Assembly (NCBI GenBank): GCA_017889745.1
Contig: JAGGAG010000003.1
Coordinates: forward strand, 1 to 40,090
Source of the DNA: Gemmatimonadota bacterium
GTDB lineage: Bacteria > Gemmatimonadota > Gemmatimonadetes > Gemmatimonadales > GWC2-71-9
Length of the DNA stretch: 40,090 nt
Direction of reading: 5' to 3'
The translations under genes were made by a program, and so were the position numbers. Positions 8,168-15,079 of this stretch are shown one piece after another; position 1 is the first letter of the stretch; every line of letters begins with the position of its first letter. Under the pieces are notes generated by a model that was not told the origin of the DNA, did no database searches, and saw only the letters and a list, made by a program, of their open reading frames with translations.

Positions 8168-9430
8168 TCAGCGTGAAGATGGCGACGTGCGCGCCACGAG
8201 ATCCGCGACGTCGCGGAGGCGGGGTGCCAGTACCGGTGCCTCGCCCAGCGAACCACTCAAGGCCTCGACCGTCTTGAGGCCGTTACCCGTAATGCACAAC
8301 ACGACCTCGTCGTTCGGGCGGAAGTGACCCTGGCGCGCCAGTTCGAGCGCGCTCGCCAGGGTGACGCCGCCCGCCGTCTCGGTGAAGATGCCCGCCGTCT
8401 CGGCGAGCAGCAGGATGCCCCTGACCAGCTCGGCGTCACTGACGCTCGCGGCCCATCCGCCCGACTGGCGGATCGACTCCGCCGCGTACGCGCCATCAGC
8501 CGGACTGCCGATCGCGATTGACCGGGCGATCGTGTCCGGGATCTCCGGGATGAGCTGCCCGTCGCCGCGCTCAACCAGGCGTACGATCGGCGCGCATCCC
8601 GACGCCTGGGCGCCGTAGAGGCGCGGGAGCTCTCCCTCCACCAGTCCGGCCGACAGGAACTCCCGGAATCCCTTGCCGAGCTTGCTCACCAGCGATCCGC
8701 CCGCCATCGGGGCCACCACCGCGGTGGGAAACCGCCAGCCGAGCTGCTCGGCGATCTCGAAGGCGAAGGTCTTCGATCCCTCACCGTAGTAGGAACGCAG
8801 GTTGACGTTGACGATGCCCCACCCGAAGCGGTCCGCAACCTGGGCGCACAGGCGGTTCACGTCGTCGTACGTTCCCCGGATCCGCACCAGGTTGGGCGCG
8901 TACACTGACGTGCCCACCACCTTGCCGTACTCGAGGTTGTCGGGAATGAAGATCCACGCCGGCAGGCCGGCGCGCGCCGCCTGCGCGGCGACCGCATTGG
9001 CAAGGTTGCCGGTGGAGGCGCAGCCCACGGTGTCGAGGCCAAACGCCGCCGCGGCATTAATGGCGGCGGCAACGACGCGATCCTTGAACGACAGGCTCGG
9101 GTGCGATACGGCATCATTCTTTACCCACACGCGCGCAACGCCGAGAAGCGGTGCCAGCCTCGGCACTTCGACCAGCGGGGTGAAGCCGGTGTCGGGGGAG
9201 TACGGCGGGTCGCCCTCGAGCGGCAGCCACTCGCGGTAGCGCCACAACGACGGCCCCCGCGAGGCGATCTCCTCGCGGGTGGGCAGGCGCCGGGCGGCAT
9301 CGTAGCGCGGCTCGAGGGGTCCCAGGCATTCGGCGCAGATGGCAACGGGCGCCGCATCCGTCTCGGCGCCGCAATTGCGGCAGCGAAGCGGCAGCGCGCG
9401 CACCCGGGGGGAAACAGCAACGGCGGTCAT
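8168..9430 (-). CDS. thrC: Threonine synthase-like PLP enzyme
   Basis: A 420-residue fold-type II PLP enzyme. The N-terminus carries a zinc ribbon (C17, C20, C32, C35) found in many threonine synthases. The PLP lysine is K116 in HPSLSFKDR, the phosphate-binding loop is ASTGNLANAV, and the C-terminal Gly-rich segment LCITGNGLKT is typical. Threonine synthase converts O-phosphohomoserine to threonine. Here the enzyme is the first gene of a unit that also encodes a sulfur-carrier protein and its activating enzyme, an arrangement also known for carrier-dependent cysteine and homocysteine synthesis, so a sulfur-incorporating beta or gamma replacement is an alternative. A candidate promoter and hairpin lie in the 184-bp leader. 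Confidence 0.9.
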   Translation of the reverse strand: MTAVAVSPRVRALPLRCRNCGAETDAAPVAICAECLGPLEPRYDAARRLPTREEIASRGPSLWRYREWLPLEGDPPYSPDTGFTPLVEVPRLAPLLGVARVWVKNDAVSHPSLSFKDRVVAAAINAAAAFGLDTVGCASTGNLANAVAAQAARAGLPAWIFIPDNLEYGKVVGTSVYAPNLVRIRGTYDDVNRLCAQVADRFGWGIVNVNLRSYYGEGSKTFAFEIAEQLGWRFPTAVVAPMAGGSLVSKLGKGFREFLSAGLVEGELPRLYGAQASGCAPIVRLVERGDGQLIPEIPDTIARSIAIGSPADGAYAAESIRQSGGWAASVSDAELVRGILLLAETAGIFTETAGGVTLASALELARQGHFRPNDEVVLCITGNGLKTVEALSGSLGEAPVLAPRLRDVADLVARTSPSSR

Positions 9431-9463
9431 GCCGGTATCCTTGTCGCCCGACTGGCGGCGACG

Positions 9464-9507
9464 AAAAAAAGCGCCCGCGGCAACGAGGCGCGGACGTCTC
9501 GCTTTTT
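9464..9507. terminator. Candidate terminator/attenuator hairpin before thrC
   Basis: On the minus strand AAAAAGCG...CCGCG pairs with CGCGG...CGCTTTTTTT around a short loop, with a 6-nt bulge on the 5' arm, and ends in seven T. The structure also works on the plus strand because the outer arms are A/T tracts. It lies 34 bp before the thrC start and downstream of a TTGACA promoter, so it could terminate the upstream gene or attenuate thrC. Confidence 0.55.
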
Positions 9508-9568
9508 AGCATTTGTTTAACGTGGCTGCAATACGCGGCAAATGACCACGAATCAGTTGTCGTAATGA

Positions 9569-9597
9569 GAGATACGTGGAACCGGTGTGGCTGTCAA
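9569..9597 (-). promoter_or_regulatory. Candidate promoter of the thrC operon
   Basis: A perfect -35 TTGACA is followed after 17 bp by TATCTC. The -10 box is weak (three of six), with TCTCAT two bases further as an alternative. It lies between the end of the VIT1-type gene and the hairpin at 9464-9507, which would make that hairpin part of the thrC leader RNA. Confidence 0.45.
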
Positions 9598-9614
9598 GCT
9601 GGGATGCGGCAGCC

Positions 9615-10730
9615 CTATAGCAACTTCACGATCCATTCTCCCACCACGTAGCCGATCCCGGCCACGCCGAGTCCTACGAGGAACATGTCCATCCCGCTAC
9701 GGACCACGCCGCGCCCGGTAAAGAAGCTCCTCGCCGCGCCGACCGCGAAGTGGCTCAGCATCGCGAGCGCGAACGACGTCCAGATGACCAGCGGTCCGCG
9801 GCCGAAGAAGAACGGCGCCACGGGGATGAACGCACCCAATGCCGTGGCGGTACCGGTGACCCAGGCCTCCCGCCTCGGAGTGCTCGTGGCCTCGCCGATT
9901 CCGAGTTCCTCGCGCACCTTCTCGGCCAGCGCGCGCTCCGGGTCCTTCATCACTTCGGCGGCCAGCGCGTCGGCCTGGGCCGCGGGGATGCCCTTGGCCT
10001 GGTAGATGAGGCTCAATTCCTCGCCCTCGAGTTCGGGCATGAGCTTGATCTCGTCGCGCTCCATGGCGATCTCGTGCTCGAAGACCTCCCGCTCGCTCTT
10101 CGCGGCGAGGTAGCCCGACGACCCCATCGAGAGCGCATCAGCCACCATACCGGCCACGCCGGCCACCAGCACCGCATGGCTCCCCAGGTTGGCGCCCTGC
10201 GCGCCGATCATGCCGGCCACCAGGCCGAAGTTGGCGGTGAGTCCGTCGTTGAAGCCGTACACCACGTTCCGGAGGAACCCGCCGGCACCCGTCTTGTGCC
10301 ACGGCTCGGCGGCGCCCCCGCCGATGGCCGCGAGCCGTTCCGCGTGTTCCTTGGACTCGCGCGCCAGCTTGAGCGCCGTCGGCCCCGCCGCGCCCTCGGG
10401 CGCCTCGCGATAGAGCGAGAGGTAGCTCTTCACCTCTCGGCCCTCTTCCTCCAGCAGCAGCGGCAGCACCACGCCGGGGCCGATGCGCCGCGCCACCCAC
10501 GCACGGATCCGTGCGTCCCGGGAAGGTGGCGGCACTTTCACGGTGTGCCCCTGCTCGGTGAGCAGCGTCTGCCACGCTTCGACGTGCCGGTCCTCGACCT
10601 CCGCCAACTGTCCGTAAATCTTCGAGCGGCCGGGATCACGCTCGGCCTGTGCCAACTCGCGGTACAGAAACGCCGCGTCGGCCTCGTCGGCGAGGTGGTG
10701 CAGCCAGTCGGCGGGAGGAGCCTGAGTCAT
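9615..10730 (-). CDS. Ferritin-like domain / VIT1-CCC1 membrane transporter (MbfA-like)
   Basis: A 371-residue fusion. The first ~145 residues form an erythrin-type ferritin-like bundle with Glu and ExxH elements (FLYRELAQAERDPG, EVEDRHVEAW, ESKEHAERL). The remainder is a VIT1/CCC1 domain with NVVYGFNDGLTANFGLVAG, a cytoplasmic Glu/Met-rich loop and C-terminal membrane helices. MbfA-type proteins export iron from the cytoplasm and protect against iron and peroxide stress. The ATG at 10730 is preferred to the longer ORF because the preceding 29 residues look untranslated and TATATT stands 6 nt upstream, a leaderless arrangement. It is divergent from the ECF sigma gene at 10876. Substrate could also be manganese. 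Confidence 0.9.
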   Translation of the reverse strand: MTQAPPADWLHHLADEADAAFLYRELAQAERDPGRSKIYGQLAEVEDRHVEAWQTLLTEQGHTVKVPPPSRDARIRAWVARRIGPGVVLPLLLEEEGREVKSYLSLYREAPEGAAGPTALKLARESKEHAERLAAIGGGAAEPWHKTGAGGFLRNVVYGFNDGLTANFGLVAGMIGAQGANLGSHAVLVAGVAGMVADALSMGSSGYLAAKSEREVFEHEIAMERDEIKLMPELEGEELSLIYQAKGIPAAQADALAAEVMKDPERALAEKVREELGIGEATSTPRREAWVTGTATALGAFIPVAPFFFGRGPLVIWTSFALAMLSHFAVGAARSFFTGRGVVRSGMDMFLVGLGVAGIGYVVGEWIVKLL

Positions 10731-10736
10731 GGGCCA

Positions 10737-10742
10737 AATATA
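10737..10742 (-). promoter_or_regulatory. Candidate -10 box giving a leaderless start
   Basis: TATATT lies exactly 6 nt before the ATG at 10730. A matching -35 at 17 bp is poor, the best hexamer TTGCCG being 22 bp upstream. The spacing equals that seen before other genes in this window and would put the transcription start at or next to the initiation codon. Confidence 0.4.
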
Positions 10743-10802
10743 AGCCCCTTCGCAAGATACGTTGCGGCAACGGCTTGCCCGCTCAGCTCTGCGGAGGCCA
10801 TC

Positions 10803-10830
10803 CCGCTTACCGCTCACCGCTCACGCTTCT
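10803..10830. repeat. Heptameric tandem repeat (CCGYTNA family)
   Basis: Four successive 7-mers read CCGCTTA, CCGCTCA, CCGCTCA and CGCTTCT, and a further isolated CCGCTCA is at 10779-10785. The same heptad consensus is found, as CCGTTNA, in the palindrome at 36291-36376. The copy lies in the divergent promoter region between the VIT1-type gene and the ECF sigma gene. Confidence 0.6.
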
Positions 10831-10875
10831 ACACCCTGCAACGCTCCTCCCGCCTCCCGCATCTTTATCAGTGCC

Positions 10876-11430
10876 ATGACACGAGCGCTGCTGATGGATT
10901 CACACCCGATCGCCAATGCCGAATCGGTGGTAGCCCGGGCCCGGGAGGGTGACGCGGCGGCACTCGAGGCGCTCTACCGGGCCTTCGAGGTCCCGGTCTA
11001 CAACCTCGCCCGCCGGATATGCCGTACCACCGAGGACGCCGAGGACGTGCTGCAGGAGACCTTCTTCGAGGTGTGCCGCAGCATCGGACGGTACCGGCAG
11101 GACGGCAGCCTCTGGGGATGGGTGCGGACGATCGCGGCGAGCAAGGCGCTGATGCGCCTCCGGCGGAACAAGTACCGGGATGCCGATGAGCTGCACGACG
11201 ACGTCATGGAGCACCGGCGCGAGGATACGGCCCTGCGCATGGACCTCGAGGCGGCGCTCGAGCGGCTGGGTGAGACGTCACGCGCGGTCGTCTGGTTGCA
11301 CGACGTCGAGGGCTTTACCCACGACGAGATTGCCGGGATGATGGGAAAGACCGTGAGCTTTTCGAAGTCCCAGCTGGCACGGGCACATACGCGCCTCAGG
11401 AAATGGCTGGGAGAGGAGTCGCTGGGATGA
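10876..11430 (+). CDS. ECF-family RNA polymerase sigma factor (first of two)
   Basis: A 184-residue sigma factor with region 2 (AALEALYRAFEVPVYNLARR, then EDAEDVLQETFFEV) and region 4 (RLGETSRAVVWLHDVEGFTHDEIAGMM, then SKSQLARAHTRLRKWL). It directs RNA polymerase to a stress or envelope regulon. The start at ATG 10876 gives normal ECF length; the ORF track extends further upstream without conserved sequence. ATG 10894 is an alternative. TTTATC stands 6 nt before ATG 10876. The stop overlaps the ATG of a zinc-finger anti-sigma gene (ATGA), and a PDZ protein follows, so the three form one operon. Confidence 0.94.
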   Translation: MTRALLMDSHPIANAESVVARAREGDAAALEALYRAFEVPVYNLARRICRTTEDAEDVLQETFFEVCRSIGRYRQDGSLWGWVRTIAASKALMRLRRNKYRDADELHDDVMEHRREDTALRMDLEAALERLGETSRAVVWLHDVEGFTHDEIAGMMGKTVSFSKSQLARAHTRLRKWLGEESLG

Positions 11431-12035
11431 CACACCTGACGATGGAACAGCTGCTGGAGCTGCGCGAGCCGGGCATCGAACCCGGAACCGCTGCGCAGCG
11501 CGAGCACCTGGAGCACTGCGAGGCCTGCCGGCTCGAACTCGATCGACTGGAGCAGCGTGCCGCGCGCCTGCGCGCCCTGCCCACCCTGCGGCCGGCGCGC
11601 GACCAGTGGCCGCGCGTCGCGGCCAGGGTCAACACCGTGCGCCGGCAGCGGCGGATCCGCTGGGCTACGGCGGGCGCGATGGCGCTCGCCGCCTCGCTCG
11701 CGCTGGCGCTGCTGGTGAAACGGCCGTTGCCGGCGGCACCGGCGACGTCGTCCGAGCAGGAGCTGTCGTCGCTCATGCAGCGCTCGCGCGCGCTGGAGGC
11801 GGCGATCGGCGCGTACGATCCCGATGCACGGGTGCTGGACGGACGGACCAGCCGGGTCGCCTCCGATCTCGAGGATCGCATCGCCGACGTGGACCGGCGG
11901 CTGGAACGCACCGAACTCGCGGCGCCGCCCGGAACGGGCGGGCCCGACGTGATGCAGCTCTGGCAGGAACGGGTGGGACTTCTTGATGCGCTGGTGGACG
12001 TGCACGTCACCCGCGCCAGCAACGTCGGGCTCTGA
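11427..12035 (+). CDS. Zinc-finger (ZAS-type) membrane anti-sigma factor
   Basis: A 202-residue product starting at ATG 11427, which overlaps the sigma gene stop by 4 bp. The N-terminal HLEHCEACRLELD is the H-x3-C-x2-C zinc motif of anti-sigma domains, usually at residues about 30-40 as here. A single membrane helix (AGAMALAASLALALLV) follows a basic stretch (RRQRRIR), leaving about 110 residues in the periplasm. That outer part has a helical, charged composition (RSRALEAAIGAYD; VASDLEDRIADVDRRLERTE) and may sense the signal. The neighbouring secreted PDZ protein is a candidate partner. Confidence 0.88.
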   Translation: MTHLTMEQLLELREPGIEPGTAAQREHLEHCEACRLELDRLEQRAARLRALPTLRPARDQWPRVAARVNTVRRQRRIRWATAGAMALAASLALALLVKRPLPAAPATSSEQELSSLMQRSRALEAAIGAYDPDARVLDGRTSRVASDLEDRIADVDRRLERTELAAPPGTGGPDVMQLWQERVGLLDALVDVHVTRASNVGL

Positions 12036-12052
12036 GCCCCGAAGGAGACTTC

Positions 12053-13045
12053 ATGTACCGGACACACTGGATCGCACTCGCCCTTGGCGCCGCCGGCGCC
12101 ATGCCGCTTGTCGCGCAGGACGCCCAGCCGCAGCCCAGGTCGCAGGTGCGCATCGAGCGCCATGGCAGCCCGGGGTGGAATGGCCCGGGCGACATGGAGA
12201 TCATGATGACCCGGCGTGCCCGGCTCGGCATCAAGGTCAACCTGCAGGCGCGCGCCAGCGATTCCATCGGGGCCTACGTGGAGGCGGTCACCCCCGGCGG
12301 ACCGGCGGCCAAGGCCGGTCTCGAGGCGGGTGACGTGATCACGAAGCTCGACGGCACCTCACTGGTTGGCGGGAGCAAGCAGGGGAGTGCAGACCGGTCG
12401 CTGCCGGGCATGCGCTTGATCGAGTTGGCGGCGCGCCTGCCCGCCAACGACACCATCCCGATCGACTACCGCCGCGGCAAGGACCGCAAGAGCACGACGC
12501 TCGTGACGCAGGAAGACCCCGAGAAGGTCTTCGTGATGACGCCTGATGGTGACCGGGAGTTCTCCTTCCGCTTCGACGGCGACGGCCCGGAAGGCTTCGA
12601 GGGACAGGCAATGCCCGGCATGGGCATGCGGGTGCCGATGGCCCCCGGCATGAAGATGCGGACGCCCATGGGTGGTGGGGACATGCCGTTCAGGGTGTTC
12701 ATCTCGTCGGAACTGGAGGAGCTCGAACTGGTGCCGCTCAATCCCGACCTGGCGCCCTATTTCGGCGCCAGCGACGGTGTGCTGGTGATCAACGTGCCGC
12801 AGGGATCGACGCTGGGGCTCAAGGGCGGCGACGTGGTGCTGACCATCGACGGCCGGAAGCCGGCCAACACGGCGCAGATGCACCGCATACTCCGGTCCTA
12901 CGATCCGGGGAACACCGTGAAGTTCGAGATCCTGCGCAACAAGAAGACGATCACGGTGTCGGGCACGATCCCGAATCCGCCCGACATGAAGTGGAAGACG
13001 GGTGACAGTGTGAAGGTGAGAACAAAGGGCGCGACGGGTACGTGA
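12053..13045 (+). CDS. Secreted protein with two PDZ domains
   Basis: A 330-residue exported protein. It has a signal peptide (MYRTHWIALALGAAGAM... to VAQDA) and no protease domain. The first PDZ domain, about 57-150, contains LGIKVNLQA and PAAKAGLEAGDVITKLDG. The second, about 225-310, contains APYFGASDGVLVINV and LGLKGGDVVLTIDGRKP. A Met/Gly-rich linker (PGMGMRVPMAPGMKM) joins them and could bind copper or another soft metal. GAAGGAG is well placed before ATG 12053. Third gene of the sigma/anti-sigma operon; PDZ domains bind protein C-termini, so it may sense unfolded envelope proteins, which is inference. Confidence 0.88.
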   Translation: MYRTHWIALALGAAGAMPLVAQDAQPQPRSQVRIERHGSPGWNGPGDMEIMMTRRARLGIKVNLQARASDSIGAYVEAVTPGGPAAKAGLEAGDVITKLDGTSLVGGSKQGSADRSLPGMRLIELAARLPANDTIPIDYRRGKDRKSTTLVTQEDPEKVFVMTPDGDREFSFRFDGDGPEGFEGQAMPGMGMRVPMAPGMKMRTPMGGGDMPFRVFISSELEELELVPLNPDLAPYFGASDGVLVINVPQGSTLGLKGGDVVLTIDGRKPANTAQMHRILRSYDPGNTVKFEILRNKKTITVSGTIPNPPDMKWKTGDSVKVRTKGATGT

Positions 13046-13087
13046 TCGACCGCCGCCTCACTCCTCACACAGTCGTTCTTCCTCGAG

Positions 13088-14806
13088 TCAGGCGGTTAAC
13101 GGCCGCACCTTCCGGCGCTCCAGATCGGGATGGACGCGCCGGGCCAGGTCGATGAACATCGGGATGTCGAGGCTCTGCGGGCCGTCACTCATTGCCTGCT
13201 TCGGGTTGGGATGTACCTCCACTATGAGTCCCGCTGCTCCCGCCGCGAGCGAGGCCTCGGCGAGCGGCGTCACCAGGCTGGCCACGCCCGCCGCATGACT
13301 CGGGTCCACCACCACCGGCAGGTGTGACCGCTCGCGAACCAGCACCACCGCGTTGAGGTCGAGCGTGTGACGGGTGGCGCGCTCGAAGGTGCGGATGCCC
13401 CGCTCGCACAGCACCACGTTGGGGTTGCCCTCCGCCAGCACGTACTCCGCCGCCATCAGCCATTCCTCGATTGTGGCCCCTGCGCCGCGCTTGAGCAGCA
13501 CTGGCACGCCGCTCCTGGCCGCGGCCCGGAGGAGGGAGAAGTTCTGCATGTTCCTGGCACCGATCTGCAGCATGTCGGCGAAGTGCGCGACCAGCGGCAC
13601 CTCCTCCCAGCTCAGCACCTCCGTGACGATCGGCAGGCCGGTGCGCTCGCGCGCCTCGGCGAGATACCGCAGTCCCTTCACCCCCAGCCCCTGGAAGTCA
13701 TAGGGCGAGGTGCGCGGCTTGAATGCGCCGCCCCGCAGCATGTCGCCGCCCGCGCTTGCCACCGCGTCCGCTGTCTCCAGGATCATCTCGCGGCTCTCGA
13801 CCGAGCACGGTCCGGCGATCAGCACCGGGCTGGCGCCACCGAACTCCAGGTGGCGCACCTTGACGATCGAGCCCTGCGGGGCGCGCCGCCGGTCGATGAG
13901 CGGGATGTCCGGCTTCTTCACGTGGTGCGCGGGCGTCGGATGGAAGATCTGGAAGCTGGGTACGCCCTCCGTCCAGGCCTCGTAGCTGCCCAGAATGATC
14001 AGTTGCGCCGCCAGTGCCTCGACTTCCTCCAGCGCCTCGGCGACGCGCGGCTCCGTGGCCGCACCTTCCACGTCGACGTAGAACCGGTAGGTCCACGGCG
14101 CCGACGGCTCGGGCCGCGACTGCAGTGCCGTGAGGTTGACGCCCCGCGCGCTGAAGGCGAGCAGCGTGTGCGCCAGCATCCCGGGGCGGTGATCGAGCGA
14201 CACGATGAGCGAGGTCTTGAACGGGCCCGAGCCGGCGGGAGCCGCTGGCGCGCCCTGGCGGCTGAAGATCAGGAAGCGGGTCTGGTTGGTGGGATCATCC
14301 TCGATCCGTTCCGCCAGAGGCACCAGGCCATGCGCCGCGGCAGCCGGCAGTGCCGCGATCGCGGCCTCGGTCGGGTCGCCATGTGCCGCCACCATCTCGG
14401 CGCTTCCAGCGGTATCCCACGCGCTGACCAGCTCGGCATTGGGCAGGTGCTTCGAGAGCCAGCGCCGGCACTGACCCAGCGCCACCGGGTGCGAGTACAC
14501 CCGCCTGATATCCTCCACCCGTGCGCCCGGCACCGCCATGATCGTGTGGTGAACGGGCAGCAGCGTCTCGTGCGTCAGGGCCAGCGTACCGTCGCCGAAC
14601 GCCTCGTGCAGCAGGTCGTAGGTGGCGGTGACCGAGCCGATCAGGGAGTTCTCGATCGGGAGGCAGCCAGCATCGGCCCGTCCCTCACGGACCGCCGCCA
14701 CCGCGTCCGCCACCTCGCGGCAGGGGATGGCTTCGAGCTCGGGCCACCGGCGTCGTGCCGCCGCTTCACTGAAGGCGCCGTGGGTGCCCTGGATGGCTAC
14801 GCGCAT
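13088..14806 (-). CDS. Prephenate dehydratase - ACT - DAHP synthase fusion protein
   Basis: A 572-residue bifunctional enzyme of aromatic biosynthesis. Residues 1-190 are prephenate dehydratase (GTHGAFSEAAARR, IENSLIGSV and the catalytic TRF at 176-178), producing phenylpyruvate. An ACT domain at about 197-275 resembles the Phe-binding domain, with GMLA and QSRP where GALV and ESRP are usual. Residues about 313-560 form a type I-beta DAHP synthase (VLIAGPCSVES, KPRTSPYDFQGLG, DMLQIGARNMQNFSLL, DPSHAAG), the first step of the shikimate pathway. One chain thus joins the entry enzyme to the Phe branch, and the ACT domain could control both. AGGAG precedes ATG 14806. A leader peptide and attenuator hairpin lie upstream. 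Confidence 0.95.
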   Translation of the reverse strand: MRVAIQGTHGAFSEAAARRRWPELEAIPCREVADAVAAVREGRADAGCLPIENSLIGSVTATYDLLHEAFGDGTLALTHETLLPVHHTIMAVPGARVEDIRRVYSHPVALGQCRRWLSKHLPNAELVSAWDTAGSAEMVAAHGDPTEAAIAALPAAAAHGLVPLAERIEDDPTNQTRFLIFSRQGAPAAPAGSGPFKTSLIVSLDHRPGMLAHTLLAFSARGVNLTALQSRPEPSAPWTYRFYVDVEGAATEPRVAEALEEVEALAAQLIILGSYEAWTEGVPSFQIFHPTPAHHVKKPDIPLIDRRRAPQGSIVKVRHLEFGGASPVLIAGPCSVESREMILETADAVASAGGDMLRGGAFKPRTSPYDFQGLGVKGLRYLAEARERTGLPIVTEVLSWEEVPLVAHFADMLQIGARNMQNFSLLRAAARSGVPVLLKRGAGATIEEWLMAAEYVLAEGNPNVVLCERGIRTFERATRHTLDLNAVVLVRERSHLPVVVDPSHAAGVASLVTPLAEASLAAGAAGLIVEVHPNPKQAMSDGPQSLDIPMFIDLARRVHPDLERRKVRPLTA

Positions 14807-14844
14807 TGGGTCATGCTCCTGTGGTGTGCCGCTCGTGTCATGCC

Positions 14845-14884
14845 GAAAAAGGAAACGCCCCGCCGGCTGCTGCCGGCGGGGCGT
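14845..14884 (-). terminator. Attenuator terminator of the pheA-aroF type gene
   Basis: A perfect 13-bp stem (ACGCCCCGCCGGC and its complement, 14855-14884) with a 4-nt loop is followed on the minus strand by TTCCTTTTTC. It lies between the leader peptide stop at 14906 and the structural gene at 14806, the position of a transcription attenuator. The leader sequence GCCGGCG, just after the Phe codons, is complementary to CGCCGGC in the 5' arm of this stem and could form an alternative antiterminator. Confidence 0.85.
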
Positions 14885-14905
14885 CGAGGGTCCGTTCAGG
14901 TCGCG

Positions 14906-14986
14906 CTACTGCACGCTACCGGAACCGGACGCAGCTCGAGCCGCGCCGGCGCTGGTAAAAAAGAAGTACCACGACCGTGTATTCAT
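14906..14986 (-). CDS. Aromatic-amino-acid leader peptide (attenuator)
   Basis: A 26-codon ORF runs from ATG 14986 to TAG 14906 and is too short for the ORF track. Its early codons encode RSWYFFFT, that is Trp-Tyr-Phe-Phe-Phe in a row, and the rest is Ala/Gly/Ser-rich. It stands between a TTGACA promoter and a strong terminator hairpin upstream of the prephenate dehydratase-DAHP synthase gene. This is the layout of pheL/trpL-type attenuation: ribosome stalling on scarce aromatic tRNAs would favour antitermination. The promoter places the transcription start next to this ATG, so the leader itself appears to be translated without a 5' UTR. Confidence 0.85.
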   Translation of the reverse strand: MNTRSWYFFFTSAGAARAASGSGSVQ

Positions 14987-14993
14987 GCAGGGG

Positions 14994-15022
14994 AGTCTCG
15001 TTCCGGGGCCGCCGGGTGTCAA
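14994..15022 (-). promoter_or_regulatory. Promoter of the aromatic attenuator operon
   Basis: A perfect TTGACA (15017-15022) is followed after 17 bp by GAGACT (14994-14999). The -10 matches three of six bases, including the second A and the final T. The start codon of the leader peptide lies 7 nt further, so the expected transcription start coincides with it. Confidence 0.6.
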
Positions 15023-15079
15023 GTGCAGGACGCCTGGCGGTCGACCGAGCCGGCCCACTGGCGGAGGAACCACATCGCC

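Noticed and set aside
9517-9562. A Thr-rich leader peptide for thrC (ATT ACG ACA ACT codons)
   Set aside because: The Ile-Thr-Thr-Thr codons exist in one frame of the leader but no start codon precedes them in that frame, and it has no stop before the hairpin.
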